A stretch of DNA of 64,000 nt from Sinorhizobium americanum (GCF_001651855.1 NZ_LNQC01000042.1:1-64000), one strand, 5' to 3'; shown: positions 28,367-38,345, counted from the stretch's first letter. Notes: generated by a model from the letters alone, not told the origin. Numbers and translations are program-made.

Positions 28367-29269
28367 ATGAGTGGGAAAGTTGGGCAGCGCTTGGGCAGGT
28401 TCGTGGGGCTGGATCAGCCTCCTACTCTCACCACCCGTTATCTACAGCTGGCAGAAATCTCCGGCAGTCGGCACTGTTGGGACGGCTCGGAAGCGGCAGC
28501 GCCCGTCCGAATGGACACAAGCAACGGCTATCTGCTTTGTCTTCAGCGGCGCGAACTGCCCGCAATTCCCTATTGGGTGAACGGAAAGCCGGTGTCCATG
28601 ATGCCGCTAAATCGAGGGCAGTTTCTCTTTCTCGATCTGAACGAGGAGCATGCCTCGGTGACACATGGCACCGTGGACTGCGTCTCCATGTACGCGCCGC
28701 GTGAGGCGATTCGGCAGTTCGAGCATGAGCACGATATGAAATCGGTGGGCGAGCTTCGGACGGCCAACGGCGTGGCCTTCAGCGATGACGTCATCAGAAA
28801 TCTCGGAGCATGCCTTGCACCTGCATTCGAGCGCCCAGAGACGACGAGCCGCCTTTTTGTCGATTACATCGCTTTGGCGCTGCTCACGCATCTCACCACC
28901 CACTATGCAGAGAATCCTGCCGTCGCGCGTCCGATAGGAGGACTGGCACCGTGGCAGGAACGCCAGGCAAAGGAGATGTTGCTGGCCCATTTGGACGGAA
29001 AGATCGGCCTTGATGAACTCGCCCGCGCCTGTCGGATCTCGCGCAGTCATTTCGCCCGCGCCTTCAAGGCCACGACAGGATCGTCTCCTCTGCAGTGGCT
29101 GCTCGGCCGACGCATAGAACGCGCACAGGAACTCCTTATCAATTCAGACTTGCCAATCGAGCAGATCGCAAGTCGCTGCGGCTTTACGGATCAAAGTCAT
29201 CTCACCCGCAGTTTTGTCAAAGCCATGAATGTAACGCCAGGCCATTGGCGCCGCCTGCGTCTCGCGTAG
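28367..29269 (+). CDS. AraC family transcriptional regulator
   Basis: This 300-residue protein has an N-terminal sensing domain (AraC-binding-like-2, about 20-180) and a C-terminal double HTH of about 100 residues: LDELARACRISRSHFARAFKATTG, then IEQIASRCGFTDQSHLTRSFVKAMNVTPGHWRR. The ATG at 28367 follows a GGGGGGCGG stretch; in-frame ATGs upstream to 28256 lack support. It lies before the aldehyde oxidoreductase operon on the same strand and is its probable activator. Confidence 0.88.
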   Translation: MSGKVGQRLGRFVGLDQPPTLTTRYLQLAEISGSRHCWDGSEAAAPVRMDTSNGYLLCLQRRELPAIPYWVNGKPVSMMPLNRGQFLFLDLNEEHASVTHGTVDCVSMYAPREAIRQFEHEHDMKSVGELRTANGVAFSDDVIRNLGACLAPAFERPETTSRLFVDYIALALLTHLTTHYAENPAVARPIGGLAPWQERQAKEMLLAHLDGKIGLDELARACRISRSHFARAFKATTGSSPLQWLLGRRIERAQELLINSDLPIEQIASRCGFTDQSHLTRSFVKAMNVTPGHWRRLRLA

Positions 29270-29325
29270 CAAATCGAGCCTCTGGCTTATGTGCTGCTAT
29301 CGGCGGTTCTTCGCACGGCTCGGAG

Positions 29326-29354
29326 ACAGCACTCTCGTACAAAAAACAGCACTC
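29326..29354 (+). promoter_or_regulatory. Direct repeats, candidate AraC binding sites
   Basis: ACAGCACTC occurs at 29326-29334 and again at 29346-29354, exactly 20 bases apart (two helical turns), in the 207-base gap between the AraC gene and the oxidoreductase operon. An inverted copy of the core, GTGCTG, is at 29291-29296. AraC-type activators commonly bind such direct repeats upstream of -35. Binding is inference. Confidence 0.55.
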
Positions 29355-29476
29355 GGATCACTGGCGGGCGTCAAGGAAACGAATAGCTTTTTCATCCGAG
29401 AGCCGCGGGACATCGCGGTCCAGGCGTGCATGTTCATAGGATCGCCGCCGTTCCACGGCATTCTGAGGAGGATCTG

Positions 29477-30112
29477 ATGATCGATCGGGAACCACCATCA
29501 AGAAATGCAGAAGCAGCTTCACGTCCCTTCCCGACCGTAATCGTATCGCGCCGGGCGGTGCTGCAATTGGCCGGAGGCGCCGCTTCGCTCGCGACGATTC
29601 CCGATGCCTCCGCCCAGCCCGCCCCTGCCTCAGGCCAGACCAGCGAGGCACTCGAACGGGTCCGTTTGATCGTCAACGGCGATGCACGAGAACTCGAACT
29701 CGATCCTCGCCAGTCGCTGCTTGATGTCCTGCGCGAAACGCTTGACCTCACCGGAACGAAAAAGGGCTGCAACCAGGGTGCCTGTGGTGCCTGCACCATT
29801 CTTCTCAACGGTAGGCGAGTCGTTTCCTGCCTGACGCTGGCCGCCATGCACGACGGCGCCGAGATCACAACGATCGAAGGTCTTTCCGCGGGCGGGGAAC
29901 TTCATCCGCTCCAGGCAGCCTTCATCGAGCATGAGGGGCTGCAATGCGGCTACTGCACCCCCGGCCAGATCATCTCGGGCGTCGGCTGTATCGCCGAAGG
30001 CCACGCCGGCTCGCCTGAAGAAATCCAGTTCTGGATGAGCGGCAATATCTGTCGATGCGGCGCCTATCCCGGAATCGTCGCGGCGATAGCGGATGCTGCG
30101 GAGAGGAGCTGA
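29477..30112 (+). CDS. Periplasmic aldehyde oxidoreductase, [2Fe-2S] subunit (PaoA-like)
   Basis: This 211-residue protein starts with a Tat signal (Arg25-Arg26 in SRRAVLQLAGGAAS). The plant-type cluster is at Cys98, 103, 106 and 118, and the second cluster is at Cys156, 159, 191 and 193 (QCGYCTPGQ and NICRCGAYPGI). It would carry electrons from the molybdenum site in the periplasm. AGGAGG lies 6 bases before the ATG at 29477. The next gene starts 2 bases after its stop. Confidence 0.92.
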   Translation: MIDREPPSRNAEAASRPFPTVIVSRRAVLQLAGGAASLATIPDASAQPAPASGQTSEALERVRLIVNGDARELELDPRQSLLDVLRETLDLTGTKKGCNQGACGACTILLNGRRVVSCLTLAAMHDGAEITTIEGLSAGGELHPLQAAFIEHEGLQCGYCTPGQIISGVGCIAEGHAGSPEEIQFWMSGNICRCGAYPGIVAAIADAAERS

Positions 30113-30114
30113 CC

Positions 30115-31092
30115 ATGATCCCCTTCACTCTTGAAAAGGCGCGGAACGCCGAACAGGCGATCGCCGCCGCCGCTGCCGGCGCCCGCTATATCGCCGGCGG
30201 CACGACCCTCATCGATCTCATGCGCGAGGAGGTGGAGCGCCCCGAACGGCTCGTCGACATCAACGCACTTCCGCTGGCGGAAATCCGCGTGGAGAACGAC
30301 GTTCTCGTGATCGGCGCACTCGCCCGGATGGCTGATGTCGCGGCTCACCCGGAGGTGCAAGCCCGGCAGCCACTTATCGCCGAAAGCCTGATCGAGGGCG
30401 CCTCGCCGCAACTCAGGAACATGGCCTCGATCGGCGGCAACCTGCTCCAGCGCGTCCGCTGTCCCTATTTCCGGATGCTCGACGCTCCCTGCAACAAGCG
30501 CGATCCGGGTTCGGGCTGCTCGGCGCTCGACGGCCTCCATGCCGGCCATGCCATCCTCGGCACGAGCGATCACTGCATTGCAACGCATCCTTCCGACCTC
30601 GCGGTCGCTCTTGTCGCTCTCGATGTGACAATGCGGGTCCTTGGTCCGCAGGGGGAGCGCAGCTTTCCGGTGGAGGACCTCTTCCGTCTACCGGGCAACG
30701 CGCCGCATCTCGAACACACTTTGCTGCCCGGCGAACTCATCATTGACGTGCAGGTCCCAGCGGGCGCCTATAGCCGTCGCGCGCGCTATCTGAAAGTGCG
30801 CGATCGGGCTTCGTACGAATTCGCGCTCGTCTCGGCAGCGGTCGCACTGGACATTGAGGGCGGCCAGATCCGTCAAGCGCGGATTGCCACCGGCGGCGTG
30901 GGGACACGGCCGTGGCGCATGCGCGCCGTGGAGGAGGCGCTGGCGGGTAAGCCGCCACAGCGCCAGGCGTTCGAGGCGGCCGCCCAGTTGGCGGTGCGAG
31001 AGGCCCGGCCGCTGAGAGACAACCATTATAAGATGGAGCTCTTGCCACGGACGATCGTCCGGGCACTTGAATTGGCGGGAGAAGTCGCATGA
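30115..31092 (+). CDS. Aldehyde oxidoreductase FAD subunit (PaoB-like)
   Basis: This 325-residue protein of the CO dehydrogenase/xanthine dehydrogenase flavoprotein family has AGGTTLIDLM and ASIGGNLLQR FAD-loop motifs. After these come Cys116 (RCPYFR), Cys126 (PCNKRDPGSG), Cys135 (GCSA) and Cys154 (DHC). That pattern is the extra [4Fe-4S] insert of PaoB, absent from ordinary CoxM proteins. The gene overlaps the next one by 4 bases. Confidence 0.92.
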   Translation: MIPFTLEKARNAEQAIAAAAAGARYIAGGTTLIDLMREEVERPERLVDINALPLAEIRVENDVLVIGALARMADVAAHPEVQARQPLIAESLIEGASPQLRNMASIGGNLLQRVRCPYFRMLDAPCNKRDPGSGCSALDGLHAGHAILGTSDHCIATHPSDLAVALVALDVTMRVLGPQGERSFPVEDLFRLPGNAPHLEHTLLPGELIIDVQVPAGAYSRRARYLKVRDRASYEFALVSAAVALDIEGGQIRQARIATGGVGTRPWRMRAVEEALAGKPPQRQAFEAAAQLAVREARPLRDNHYKMELLPRTIVRALELAGEVA

Positions 31093-33305
31093 CAACGCGT
31101 GTCATCGGAAAACCGCTGCCGCGAGTGGACGGACGCGCCAAGGTGACCGGGAGTGCGCGGTACGCCGCGGATTTCAATCAGCCGGGCCAGGTCTATGCGG
31201 TGATCGTCAGCGCCACTGCCGGCCTCGGCCGTATCGCCGGTGTCGACAGCGCCATGGTGGAGTCCATGCCCGGCGTCATTGCGGTGATCACCCACCGGAA
31301 CGCACCACGCCTGCCCTATGGCGAGCATAAGAGCTACATCGACCCGGCTGTCGGCGAGCGGCTGCATGTGCTGCAAGACGACCGCGTGCGCTTTTACGGT
31401 CAACCGGTGGCAATCGTCGTTGCCGACACGCTCGACCGGGCCGAACGGGCCGCCTCATCGTTGAAGCTCGCCTACGAAGCGGAGCGGCCAATCGTCGATC
31501 CCGCGGACCCGACAGTGGAGGCGATCGTCCCGGAAGGGGCGCGACACGCCGACACTTCACGCGGCGACGCCGACGCGATGCTGGCCGGCGCACCCGTGAT
31601 GGTCGACGAGACCTACGACATTGCGCGAGAGAACCACAATCCGATGGAGCCGCATGCGACGATCGCTGCCTGGAGCGGCGACCGCCTGACGCTTTGGAGC
31701 AAGAGCCAGTTCGTGGTCAACGAACAGGCGGAGATCGCAGCGATATTTGGCATTCCTCCCGAGAACGTGCAGGTGATCTGTCCCTTCATCGGTGGCGCCT
31801 TCGGCACGAGCCTCAGGACATGGCCGCACGTAACCCTTGCTGCCATGGCAGCGCGGCAGACTGGGCGAGCGGTCAAGCTCGTGCTGACGCGTAAGCAGAT
31901 GTTCTTCACCACCGGCCACCGCCCGCGCACGCTTCAGCGGATCGCAATCGGTGCAAATGCAGACGGCAGGCTGACAAGCCTTATCCATGAAGGCGCTGGC
32001 GAAACCAGCCGCTACGAACAGTTCACCGAGGCGCTCACCAGCGCCAGCGGCTACATCTATTCCTGCCCGAATGTGCGCACGCGGTACAGGCTGCGGCAGC
32101 TCGACATCGGCACGCCGAACCACATGCGCGGACCGGGCGAGGCAAGCGGCATCTTCGCGCTCGAATGCGCATTGGATGAACTTTCCTACAGCCTGGGCCT
32201 CGATCCCATCGAACTGCGCCGGCGTAACGAACCTGAAATCGACGAGAGCGACAACAAGCCCTTTTCCAGCCGCTCGCTGATGACGTGCTACGACGTGGCC
32301 GCGGGCCACTTCGGCTGGTCACGCCGAACTCCGGAGCCGCGCTCCATGCGCGACGGCCGTCTGCTGATCGGCATGGGGGTGGCGTCAGCCACCTATCCGG
32401 CTTACCACGCGCCGTCCAGCGCAAGCGTGCGCCTGCTCCCCGACGGCACTGCCGAAGTCGCCGTCGCGGCGAGCGACATGGGTCCCGGCACCTATACGTC
32501 GATGACACAGGTCGCCGCCGAAACGCTCGGCCTGCCGGTGGAACAGGTGCGCTTCAGCCTCGGCCGCTCGGATTATCCGCCTGCTCCCTCCCATGGCGGC
32601 TCATGGACGATGGCTTCCGTTGGCTCGGCAATCCGCGCCGCCTGCATCGCTGTGCAGGAGAAGGCTGTACGACAGGCTGTTGCCGACCAGCGACTGACGG
32701 TCTTCGGAGGGGCGGTCGATGCGATCGAATGGACCGGAGGCCGGCTGCGTCGTCGTGGCGACCCGTCGCCCGGCCAGTCCTATGGAGATATCGTGTCGAG
32801 CCTCGGGAAGCCGATCGAGGCGGAAGCCTCTTCGCAACGTGATCCGGACGTTGCCGAACGCTATTCGATGCATTCCTTCGGAGCCGTGTTCGTCGAGGTC
32901 GCCGTCGATCCGGACGTCGGGACAATCCGCGTGCGCCGCGCTGTCGGCGCCTATGGTATCGGCCGCGTCGTCAATCCGCGCCTCGCAGCAAGCCAGTGCA
33001 CCGGCGGCATGATCGGCGGCATCGGAATGGCGCTGATGGAGCGGACCGTCCTCGATCCGCGCGACGGGCGCCCGGTCAACGCCCACATGGCCGACTACCT
33101 CGTGCCCGTAAATCTGGATATCCCGAAGCTGGAGGCGCATTTCGTCGAAGAAGTCGACCCGCACGTCAATCCGCTCGGCGTCAAGGGGCTTGGCGAGATC
33201 GCCCTCGTCGGCATGGCCCCGGCGGTCGCCAACGCAGTCTTCCATGCGACCGGCAAGCGCGTGCGCACCCTTCCGATCAGAATAGAGGACGTCCTGACCG
33301 TTTAG
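31089..33305 (+). CDS. Aldehyde oxidoreductase molybdenum-binding subunit (PaoC-like)
   Basis: This 738-residue xanthine-oxidase-family protein begins with VIGKPLPRVDGRAKVTGSARYAADF. It carries the cofactor loops FIGGAFGTSL and RGPGEASGIFALE. Near the end is the catalytic Glu703 in GVKGLGEIALVG. It would oxidise aldehydes or N-heterocycles with the bis-pterin molybdenum cofactor. It has no signal, so export is probably with the Tat-tagged first subunit. The maturation chaperone (PaoD/XdhC) is not in the window. Convergent with ribE after 26 bases. Confidence 0.92.
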   Translation: MTTRVIGKPLPRVDGRAKVTGSARYAADFNQPGQVYAVIVSATAGLGRIAGVDSAMVESMPGVIAVITHRNAPRLPYGEHKSYIDPAVGERLHVLQDDRVRFYGQPVAIVVADTLDRAERAASSLKLAYEAERPIVDPADPTVEAIVPEGARHADTSRGDADAMLAGAPVMVDETYDIARENHNPMEPHATIAAWSGDRLTLWSKSQFVVNEQAEIAAIFGIPPENVQVICPFIGGAFGTSLRTWPHVTLAAMAARQTGRAVKLVLTRKQMFFTTGHRPRTLQRIAIGANADGRLTSLIHEGAGETSRYEQFTEALTSASGYIYSCPNVRTRYRLRQLDIGTPNHMRGPGEASGIFALECALDELSYSLGLDPIELRRRNEPEIDESDNKPFSSRSLMTCYDVAAGHFGWSRRTPEPRSMRDGRLLIGMGVASATYPAYHAPSSASVRLLPDGTAEVAVAASDMGPGTYTSMTQVAAETLGLPVEQVRFSLGRSDYPPAPSHGGSWTMASVGSAIRAACIAVQEKAVRQAVADQRLTVFGGAVDAIEWTGGRLRRRGDPSPGQSYGDIVSSLGKPIEAEASSQRDPDVAERYSMHSFGAVFVEVAVDPDVGTIRVRRAVGAYGIGRVVNPRLAASQCTGGMIGGIGMALMERTVLDPRDGRPVNAHMADYLVPVNLDIPKLEAHFVEEVDPHVNPLGVKGLGEIALVGMAPAVANAVFHATGKRVRTLPIRIEDVLTV

Positions 33306-33331
33306 ATCAGATGGCTCCGCTCCGTGGACAA

Positions 33332-33952
33332 TCATTCCCCCTGCTGAGCGGGAAACTCGGCAAGCCGCGCCGCATAGCGGGCCATCGTATCGACCTCGAA
33401 ATTGACGAAATCGCCGACCTGGCGTTCACCCCAGGTGGTGACCTCGAGTGAATGTCGGATCAACAGCACGTCGAACGCGGCGCCATCGACCCGATTGACC
33501 GTCAGCGACGTGCCGTCGAGCGCCACAGAACCCTTCGGCGCGACGAAGCGGGCGAGATGCTCCGGTGCCCTGAGCCGGAAGCGTACCGCATCGCCCTCCG
33601 CCTCGACGGCGAGGATTTCCGCCTGGCCGTCCACATGGCCGGAGACGATGTGGCCGCCGAGTTCGTCGCCGATCTTCAGCGAGCGCTCGAGATTGATACG
33701 CGTCCCCTCCTGCCAGCCCGAAATGCTCGTCAGCCGCAAGGCTTCTTCCCAGGCTTCGACTTCGAACCAGCGCTCGTTGCTGCCGGTCTCCGGCAGTGCC
33801 GTCACCGTCAGGCACACGCCAGCATGGGCGATCGAGGCGCCCATGTCGATCGTCTTCGGATCATAATTGGTGGCGACGCGAAGCTTGATGCCCTCTTTGA
33901 GCGCCGTAATCTTCGCCACGGTGCCGATATCGGTGATTATGCCTGTGAACAT
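33332..33952 (-). CDS. ribE: Riboflavin synthase alpha chain
   Basis: This 206-residue protein is a tandem beta-barrel. The N-terminal MFTGIITDIGTV is invariant in the family; the repeat of the second barrel is visible at GGHIVSGHVDGQAEIL and at GSVALDGTSLTVN. It dismutates two lumazines to riboflavin. The start overlaps the ribD stop by 16 bases. Same strand as nrdR and ribD. Confidence 0.96.
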   Translation of the reverse strand: MFTGIITDIGTVAKITALKEGIKLRVATNYDPKTIDMGASIAHAGVCLTVTALPETGSNERWFEVEAWEEALRLTSISGWQEGTRINLERSLKIGDELGGHIVSGHVDGQAEILAVEAEGDAVRFRLRAPEHLARFVAPKGSVALDGTSLTVNRVDGAAFDVLLIRHSLEVTTWGERQVGDFVNFEVDTMARYAARLAEFPAQQGE

Positions 33953-35031
33953 CCGGTATCTCTTTCGTAATCCTCGAAAATATCGTCGCCGTAGCGGGCG
34001 CTGCGCTTGAGCGAGAAACCCGCGGGTACGGTCGTCCGATCAAATGGGGATCGAATGCCGTCTTCGCCAAGGGTCGACGGCCCCGAATAAAGCAGAATGC
34101 GATCGACGAGATCCGCATCGAGAAATTGGCGCGCCGCCCGCGCCCCGCCTTCGACCAGAAGCGAGGAAATGCCGCGCGAGGCGAGAGCGGTCAAGAGATC
34201 GGAGACGGTGTCGGCGTTCAGCACCTCGACGCCCGCGGCTTCGAGAGCCGCGCGGCGGGCAGCATAGTCACCCTCTCCGGCGACGACGATCAGCGGAACA
34301 TCACGCGCCGAGCGCACCAGCTTCGAATTCATCGGCAGATCGAGACGGCGGTCAAGAACGATCCGAACGGGCGAGCGCTCTTCAAGCCCCGGCAGCCGCA
34401 CCGTGAGTTCCGGGTCGTCGGCACTTGCGGTACCGACGCCGACGAGGATCGCATCCGTTTCGGCTCGTAATACTTGGACCTGGACGCGTGAGACGACACC
34501 GGTGATCCTGACCTGCCCCTCGCCCTTTCGGCCAATCATCCCGTCTGCGGAAACTGCAAGCTTCAGAGTCACATATGGGCGTTTCATGCGCTGGCGCATG
34601 AGATAGGCTTCGAGCACCCGTTCCCCTTCATCGCGAAGCACGCCGATATCGACCTCGATGCCGGCGTCGCGCAGCATCACCACGCCGCGACCGGCAACCC
34701 GTTCGTCGGGATCGAGAAGGCAGACAACCACGCGGACAACACCCGAGGCAATCAACGCATCGGCACAGGGCGGCGTTCTGCCGTGATGCGAACAGGGCTC
34801 GAGGGTGACATAGGCGGTCGCTCCCCTCGCCTGCTCGCCGGCATCGGCGAGTGCTTGCGTCTCGGCATGCGGACGTCCGTCCGGCGCGGTCACGGCCCGC
34901 CCGACAATCGTTCCGTCCTTGACGACAAGGCAAGCGACGGAAGGATTTGTCGAGGTCAGACCAAGATTGCGGCGGGCGAGGCGTAGCGCCGCCGCCATGA
35001 ATCTCTCGTCCTCACGCGTCGGCCCGCCCAT
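33937..35031 (-). CDS. ribD: Riboflavin biosynthesis bifunctional deaminase/reductase RibD
   Basis: This 364-residue protein has an N-terminal deaminase with the zinc motif HAETQAL and PCSHHGRTPPC. The C-terminal reductase half begins near residue 150 with RPYVTLKLAVSADGMIG and includes VEGGARAARQFLDADLVD. It performs the second and third steps of riboflavin synthesis. It lies 17 bases downstream of nrdR. Confidence 0.96.
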   Translation of the reverse strand: MGGPTREDERFMAAALRLARRNLGLTSTNPSVACLVVKDGTIVGRAVTAPDGRPHAETQALADAGEQARGATAYVTLEPCSHHGRTPPCADALIASGVVRVVVCLLDPDERVAGRGVVMLRDAGIEVDIGVLRDEGERVLEAYLMRQRMKRPYVTLKLAVSADGMIGRKGEGQVRITGVVSRVQVQVLRAETDAILVGVGTASADDPELTVRLPGLEERSPVRIVLDRRLDLPMNSKLVRSARDVPLIVVAGEGDYAARRAALEAAGVEVLNADTVSDLLTALASRGISSLLVEGGARAARQFLDADLVDRILLYSGPSTLGEDGIRSPFDRTTVPAGFSLKRSARYGDDIFEDYERDTGCSQA

Positions 35032-35048
35032 GCGCTTCTCCGCTAGAG

Positions 35049-35522
35049 CTACTCGCTCGGATCGCGCGCGATCTTGGCGCTGATCTCGGCAATGACCTTT
35101 TCGAAATCCTCGGCGTGGGAGAAATCCCGATAGACGGATGCGTATCGCACGAAGGCGACGTCATCGAGGCTCTTCAAGGCTTCGAGCACCTGGAGACCGA
35201 TTTCTTCCGAGGGGATCTCGGTTTCGCCGGAGCTTTCGAGACGGCGGACGATGCCGGATACCGCCCGCTCGATACGATCGCGATCGACCGGGCGCTTGCG
35301 CAGCGCGATCTCGAAGGATCGCAACAGCTTGTCCCGGTCGAAAGGCACCTTCCGACCGGTCTTCTTGATGATCATCAGCTCGCGCAGCTGCACCCGCTCG
35401 AAGGTCGTGAACCGGCCGCCGCAGTCCGGGCAGATGCGGCGGCGGCGAATGGCGTTCCCGTCCTCGGCAGGACGGGAATCCTTCACCTGGCTGTCTTCAG
35501 AACCGCAATAGGGGCAGCGCAT
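35049..35522 (-). CDS. nrdR: Transcriptional repressor NrdR
   Basis: This 157-residue protein has a zinc ribbon ([17 protein letters not shown] and [16 protein letters not shown]) followed by an ATP-cone domain ([22 protein letters not shown]). It represses ribonucleotide reductase genes in response to dNTP/ATP. It lies in the conserved glyA-nrdR-ribD-ribE order. Confidence 0.96.
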   Translation of the reverse strand: MRCPYCGSEDSQVKDSRPAEDGNAIRRRRICPDCGGRFTTFERVQLRELMIIKKTGRKVPFDRDKLLRSFEIALRKRPVDRDRIERAVSGIVRRLESSGETEIPSEEIGLQVLEALKSLDDVAFVRYASVYRDFSHAEDFEKVIAEISAKIARDPSE

Positions 35523-35534
35523 GCAACCTTCCGA

Positions 35535-36830
35535 TCACATGTAGCCGTACATCGGGAAGCGGTCGGTAAGCTTCACCACCTTTTCGCGGACGGCGGCCTC
35601 GACGGCGGCATTGCCCTCGTCGGAGTTGGCGGCCTTGAGGCCGTCAAGAACCTCGACGATCAGCTCGCCGATTTCCTTGAACTCCGCTTCCTTGAAACCG
35701 CGGGTGGTGCCGGCCGGTGCGCCGAGACGAACGCCCGAGGTGACGAAGGGCTTCTCCGGATCGAATGGGATGCCGTTCTTGTTGCAGGTGATGTAGCCGC
35801 GGCCGAGAGCGGCCTCGGCGCGCTTGCCGGTCGCGTTTTTCTTGCGCAGGTCGACGAGCATCAGGTGGTTGTCGGTACCGCCGGAAACGATGTCGAGGCC
35901 GTTGGACTTCAGGGTTTCGGCAAGGGTGCGGGCATTCTTGACGATCTGTGCCGCATAGTCCTTGAAGGAGGGCTGCAGCGCCTCGCCGAACGCGACCGCC
36001 TTGGCCGCGATCACATGCATCAGCGGACCGCCCTGCAGGCCAGGGAAGACGGCCGAGTTGATCTTCTTGGCAATGTCCTCGTCATTGGTGAGGATCATGC
36101 CGCCGCGCGGACCGCGCAGCGACTTGTGCGTCGTGGTCGTCGCGACATGGCAGTGCGGGAAAGGCGACGGATGCTGGCCACCGGCGACGAGGCCGGCGAT
36201 GTGCGCCATGTCGACCATCAGCCAGGCGCCGATTTCGTCGGCGATCTCGCGGAAGCGCTTCCAGTCCCAGATGCGCGAATAGGCAGTGCCGCCGGCAATG
36301 ATCAGCTTCGGCTTGTGCGTGCGGGCCTTCTCGGCGACGTCGTCCATGTCCAGCAGGTGATCGTCTTCGCGCACGCCGTAGGATACGACGTTGAACCACT
36401 TGCCCGACATGTTGACCGGCGAACCATGGGTCAGGTGACCGCCGGAGTTGAGGTCGAGGCCCATGAAGGTGTCACCCGGCTGCAGGAGCGCCAGGAAGAC
36501 TGCCTGGTTCATCTGCGAACCGGAATTGGGCTGCACGTTGGCGAAGTTGACGCCAAAGAGCTTCTTGGCGCGTTCGATCGCCAGTTCCTCGGCGATATCG
36601 ACATATTGGCAGCCGCCATAATAGCGCTTGCCCGGATAGCCCTCGGCATATTTGTTGGTCATGATGGAGCCCTGGGCTTCCAGGACCGCGCGCGAGACGA
36701 TGTTCTCGGAGGCAATCAGCTCGATCTCATGGCGCTGGCGGCCCAGCTCCTTCTCGATCGCACCGAAGATTTCCGGATCGCTATCGGCGAGAGAGCGGGT
36801 GAAGAAGACGTCATTGGACTGTGGAAGCAT
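35535..36830 (-). CDS. glyA: Serine hydroxymethyltransferase
   Basis: This 431-residue PLP enzyme carries the lysine-loop motif [14 protein letters not shown], with Lys binding PLP, and [11 protein letters not shown] at the N-terminus. It interconverts serine and glycine with tetrahydrofolate. The ATG at 36830 is the family start, preceded by GAGAGGAG; the frame runs back to 36953. It lies 12 bases before nrdR. Confidence 0.96.
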   Translation of the reverse strand: MLPQSNDVFFTRSLADSDPEIFGAIEKELGRQRHEIELIASENIVSRAVLEAQGSIMTNKYAEGYPGKRYYGGCQYVDIAEELAIERAKKLFGVNFANVQPNSGSQMNQAVFLALLQPGDTFMGLDLNSGGHLTHGSPVNMSGKWFNVVSYGVREDDHLLDMDDVAEKARTHKPKLIIAGGTAYSRIWDWKRFREIADEIGAWLMVDMAHIAGLVAGGQHPSPFPHCHVATTTTHKSLRGPRGGMILTNDEDIAKKINSAVFPGLQGGPLMHVIAAKAVAFGEALQPSFKDYAAQIVKNARTLAETLKSNGLDIVSGGTDNHLMLVDLRKKNATGKRAEAALGRGYITCNKNGIPFDPEKPFVTSGVRLGAPAGTTRGFKEAEFKEIGELIVEVLDGLKAANSDEGNAAVEAAVREKVVKLTDRFPMYGYM

Positions 36831-36960
36831 GGGCGCGGGGCTCCTCTCAAGGGTGGCTGTTCCTTTAGCTTCCTCGCACGCCGAGAGCAATATCCGCTGT
36901 GCGGTTTGCGTCATTTCCACGATCCGCCGCGCCCAAATACCGCGGGCGCCCAATCATGCA

Positions 36961-36993
36961 AAAGGCCGCGCATTCTGGAGATGCGCGGCCTTT
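36961..36993 (-). terminator. Terminator after the L,D-transpeptidase gene
   Basis: Perfect 13-base arms AAAGGCCGCGCAT and ATGCGCGGCCTTT flank a 7-base loop. On the minus strand, the direction of the transpeptidase gene that ends at 37017, the stem ends in CCTTTT. It separates that gene from glyA. Confidence 0.85.
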
Positions 36994-37016
36994 ACAATTG
37001 AACGCGGGGACTTTGC

Positions 37017-38345
37017 TTATTGCGGCAAGGCGTCGGCGTCGATCGGGCCCGGCGATTGCTCGACTCCGCTCGTCGTCTGGAGGGCGAGCTCCGCCGCGCC
37101 GTCGCGCTGGTAGATGTCGTCGCGGAACTGGACGACGCGATCCTTTGCCGACCAGGCGGTGATGTAGGTGAAATAGACCGGCACCTCTTCGGCAAGCTTG
37201 ATCGGCGTGTTGACGCCCGACTTGATGGTCGACTCGATCTGCTGGCGCGACCAGCCTGGCGTTTCCTTGAGCAGCCAGGTGGAGAGGTCGCGGACGTTCT
37301 GCACGCGTACGCAGCCCGAAGATTCGAAGCGCATCAGCTTGTTGAACAGGCCCTGCTGCGGCGTGTCGTGCATGTAGACCGCGTGCTCGTTGTGGAAGTT
37401 GATCTTCGTCGAGGACATGGCGTTGATCTTGCCGGGGTCCTGACGGAACATTAGGTTCGGTGCCTTCTCCGCATTCCAGTCGACGGTTTCAGGCGACACC
37501 TCGTTGCCGCTGCCGTCGATGAGGCGGATGGCGTTACGCTCGAGATAGGTCGGATCCTTGCGCATCAGCGGCATGATGTCCTTCTGGACGATCGAGCGCG
37601 GCGCGGTCCAGTAGGGGTTGAGGATGACCTCGTAGATCTTCGAGTTGAGGATCGGCGACTGGCGGTCGATCTTACCGACGATGGCAGTGTGGCGCAGCAC
37701 GACGCGACCATTCTCGACCGCCTCGATATAGGCGGCGGGAATGTTGACCATGACATAGCGCCGGCCGAGATCGCCCGACATCGACTGAAGTCGCACGAGA
37801 TTGGTCTCAAGCTGGGCAAGCCGCGTCGCGGCGTCGACGTTCAGTGCCTTGAACGAATATTCGCCGATCACGCCATCCGCCGGCAGGCCGTGGCGCGCCT
37901 GGAAGCGTTTGACTGCGCCGTCGACGTAGGAGTCGAACGAAGAGGAAATACCGGCCGACTGCGGCAGGTCTCCGGAGACCATCAGCCGCTGACGCAGTTG
38001 CTGCACGGAGGAGTCGGTGACGCCAAGCTCGAGCCTGACGCCGGTCTGCGGAACCTGGGGCCAGCCGCCGGCGGCAACGATCTGTTGATAATCGAAGATC
38101 GCCTGCTGCACATTGCCGATCGTCTGCGGGCCGAAAACCGGCGTGTTGGAGAGGACTGCCGTTGCTGTGCGCGAGGCCTTGGCGTCGAACTGGTCATCCC
38201 AGGAGCCGCGGCGCGGCGAATTGATGAGCTCGCCCAGGGCGTCCTGAGCACTCGCGGAGCCCGCCCATGCGGCGGCACCGAGCGTAGCGGCCGAACGCAG
38301 AAACGCGCGGCGCGAGAATGCATCAATTCCGTTCTTTTTCGACAT
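37017..38345 (-). CDS. ldtP: L,D-transpeptidase, LdtP-type
   Basis: This 442-residue protein begins with a Tat signal (SRRAFLRSAATLGAAAWAGSASA). It has a peptidoglycan-binding segment near 150-180 (VKRFQARHGLPADGVIGEYSFKALN) and the YkuD catalytic domain with SSGCVRVQNVRDL, whose Cys is the nucleophile. It would make 3-3 crosslinks or attach proteins to peptidoglycan in the periplasm. A divergent-operon LdtR regulator sits upstream; in Liberibacter LdtR controls ldtP. The start at 38345 follows AGGGA. Confidence 0.93.
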   Translation of the reverse strand: MSKKNGIDAFSRRAFLRSAATLGAAAWAGSASAQDALGELINSPRRGSWDDQFDAKASRTATAVLSNTPVFGPQTIGNVQQAIFDYQQIVAAGGWPQVPQTGVRLELGVTDSSVQQLRQRLMVSGDLPQSAGISSSFDSYVDGAVKRFQARHGLPADGVIGEYSFKALNVDAATRLAQLETNLVRLQSMSGDLGRRYVMVNIPAAYIEAVENGRVVLRHTAIVGKIDRQSPILNSKIYEVILNPYWTAPRSIVQKDIMPLMRKDPTYLERNAIRLIDGSGNEVSPETVDWNAEKAPNLMFRQDPGKINAMSSTKINFHNEHAVYMHDTPQQGLFNKLMRFESSGCVRVQNVRDLSTWLLKETPGWSRQQIESTIKSGVNTPIKLAEEVPVYFTYITAWSAKDRVVQFRDDIYQRDGAAELALQTTSGVEQSPGPIDADALPQ

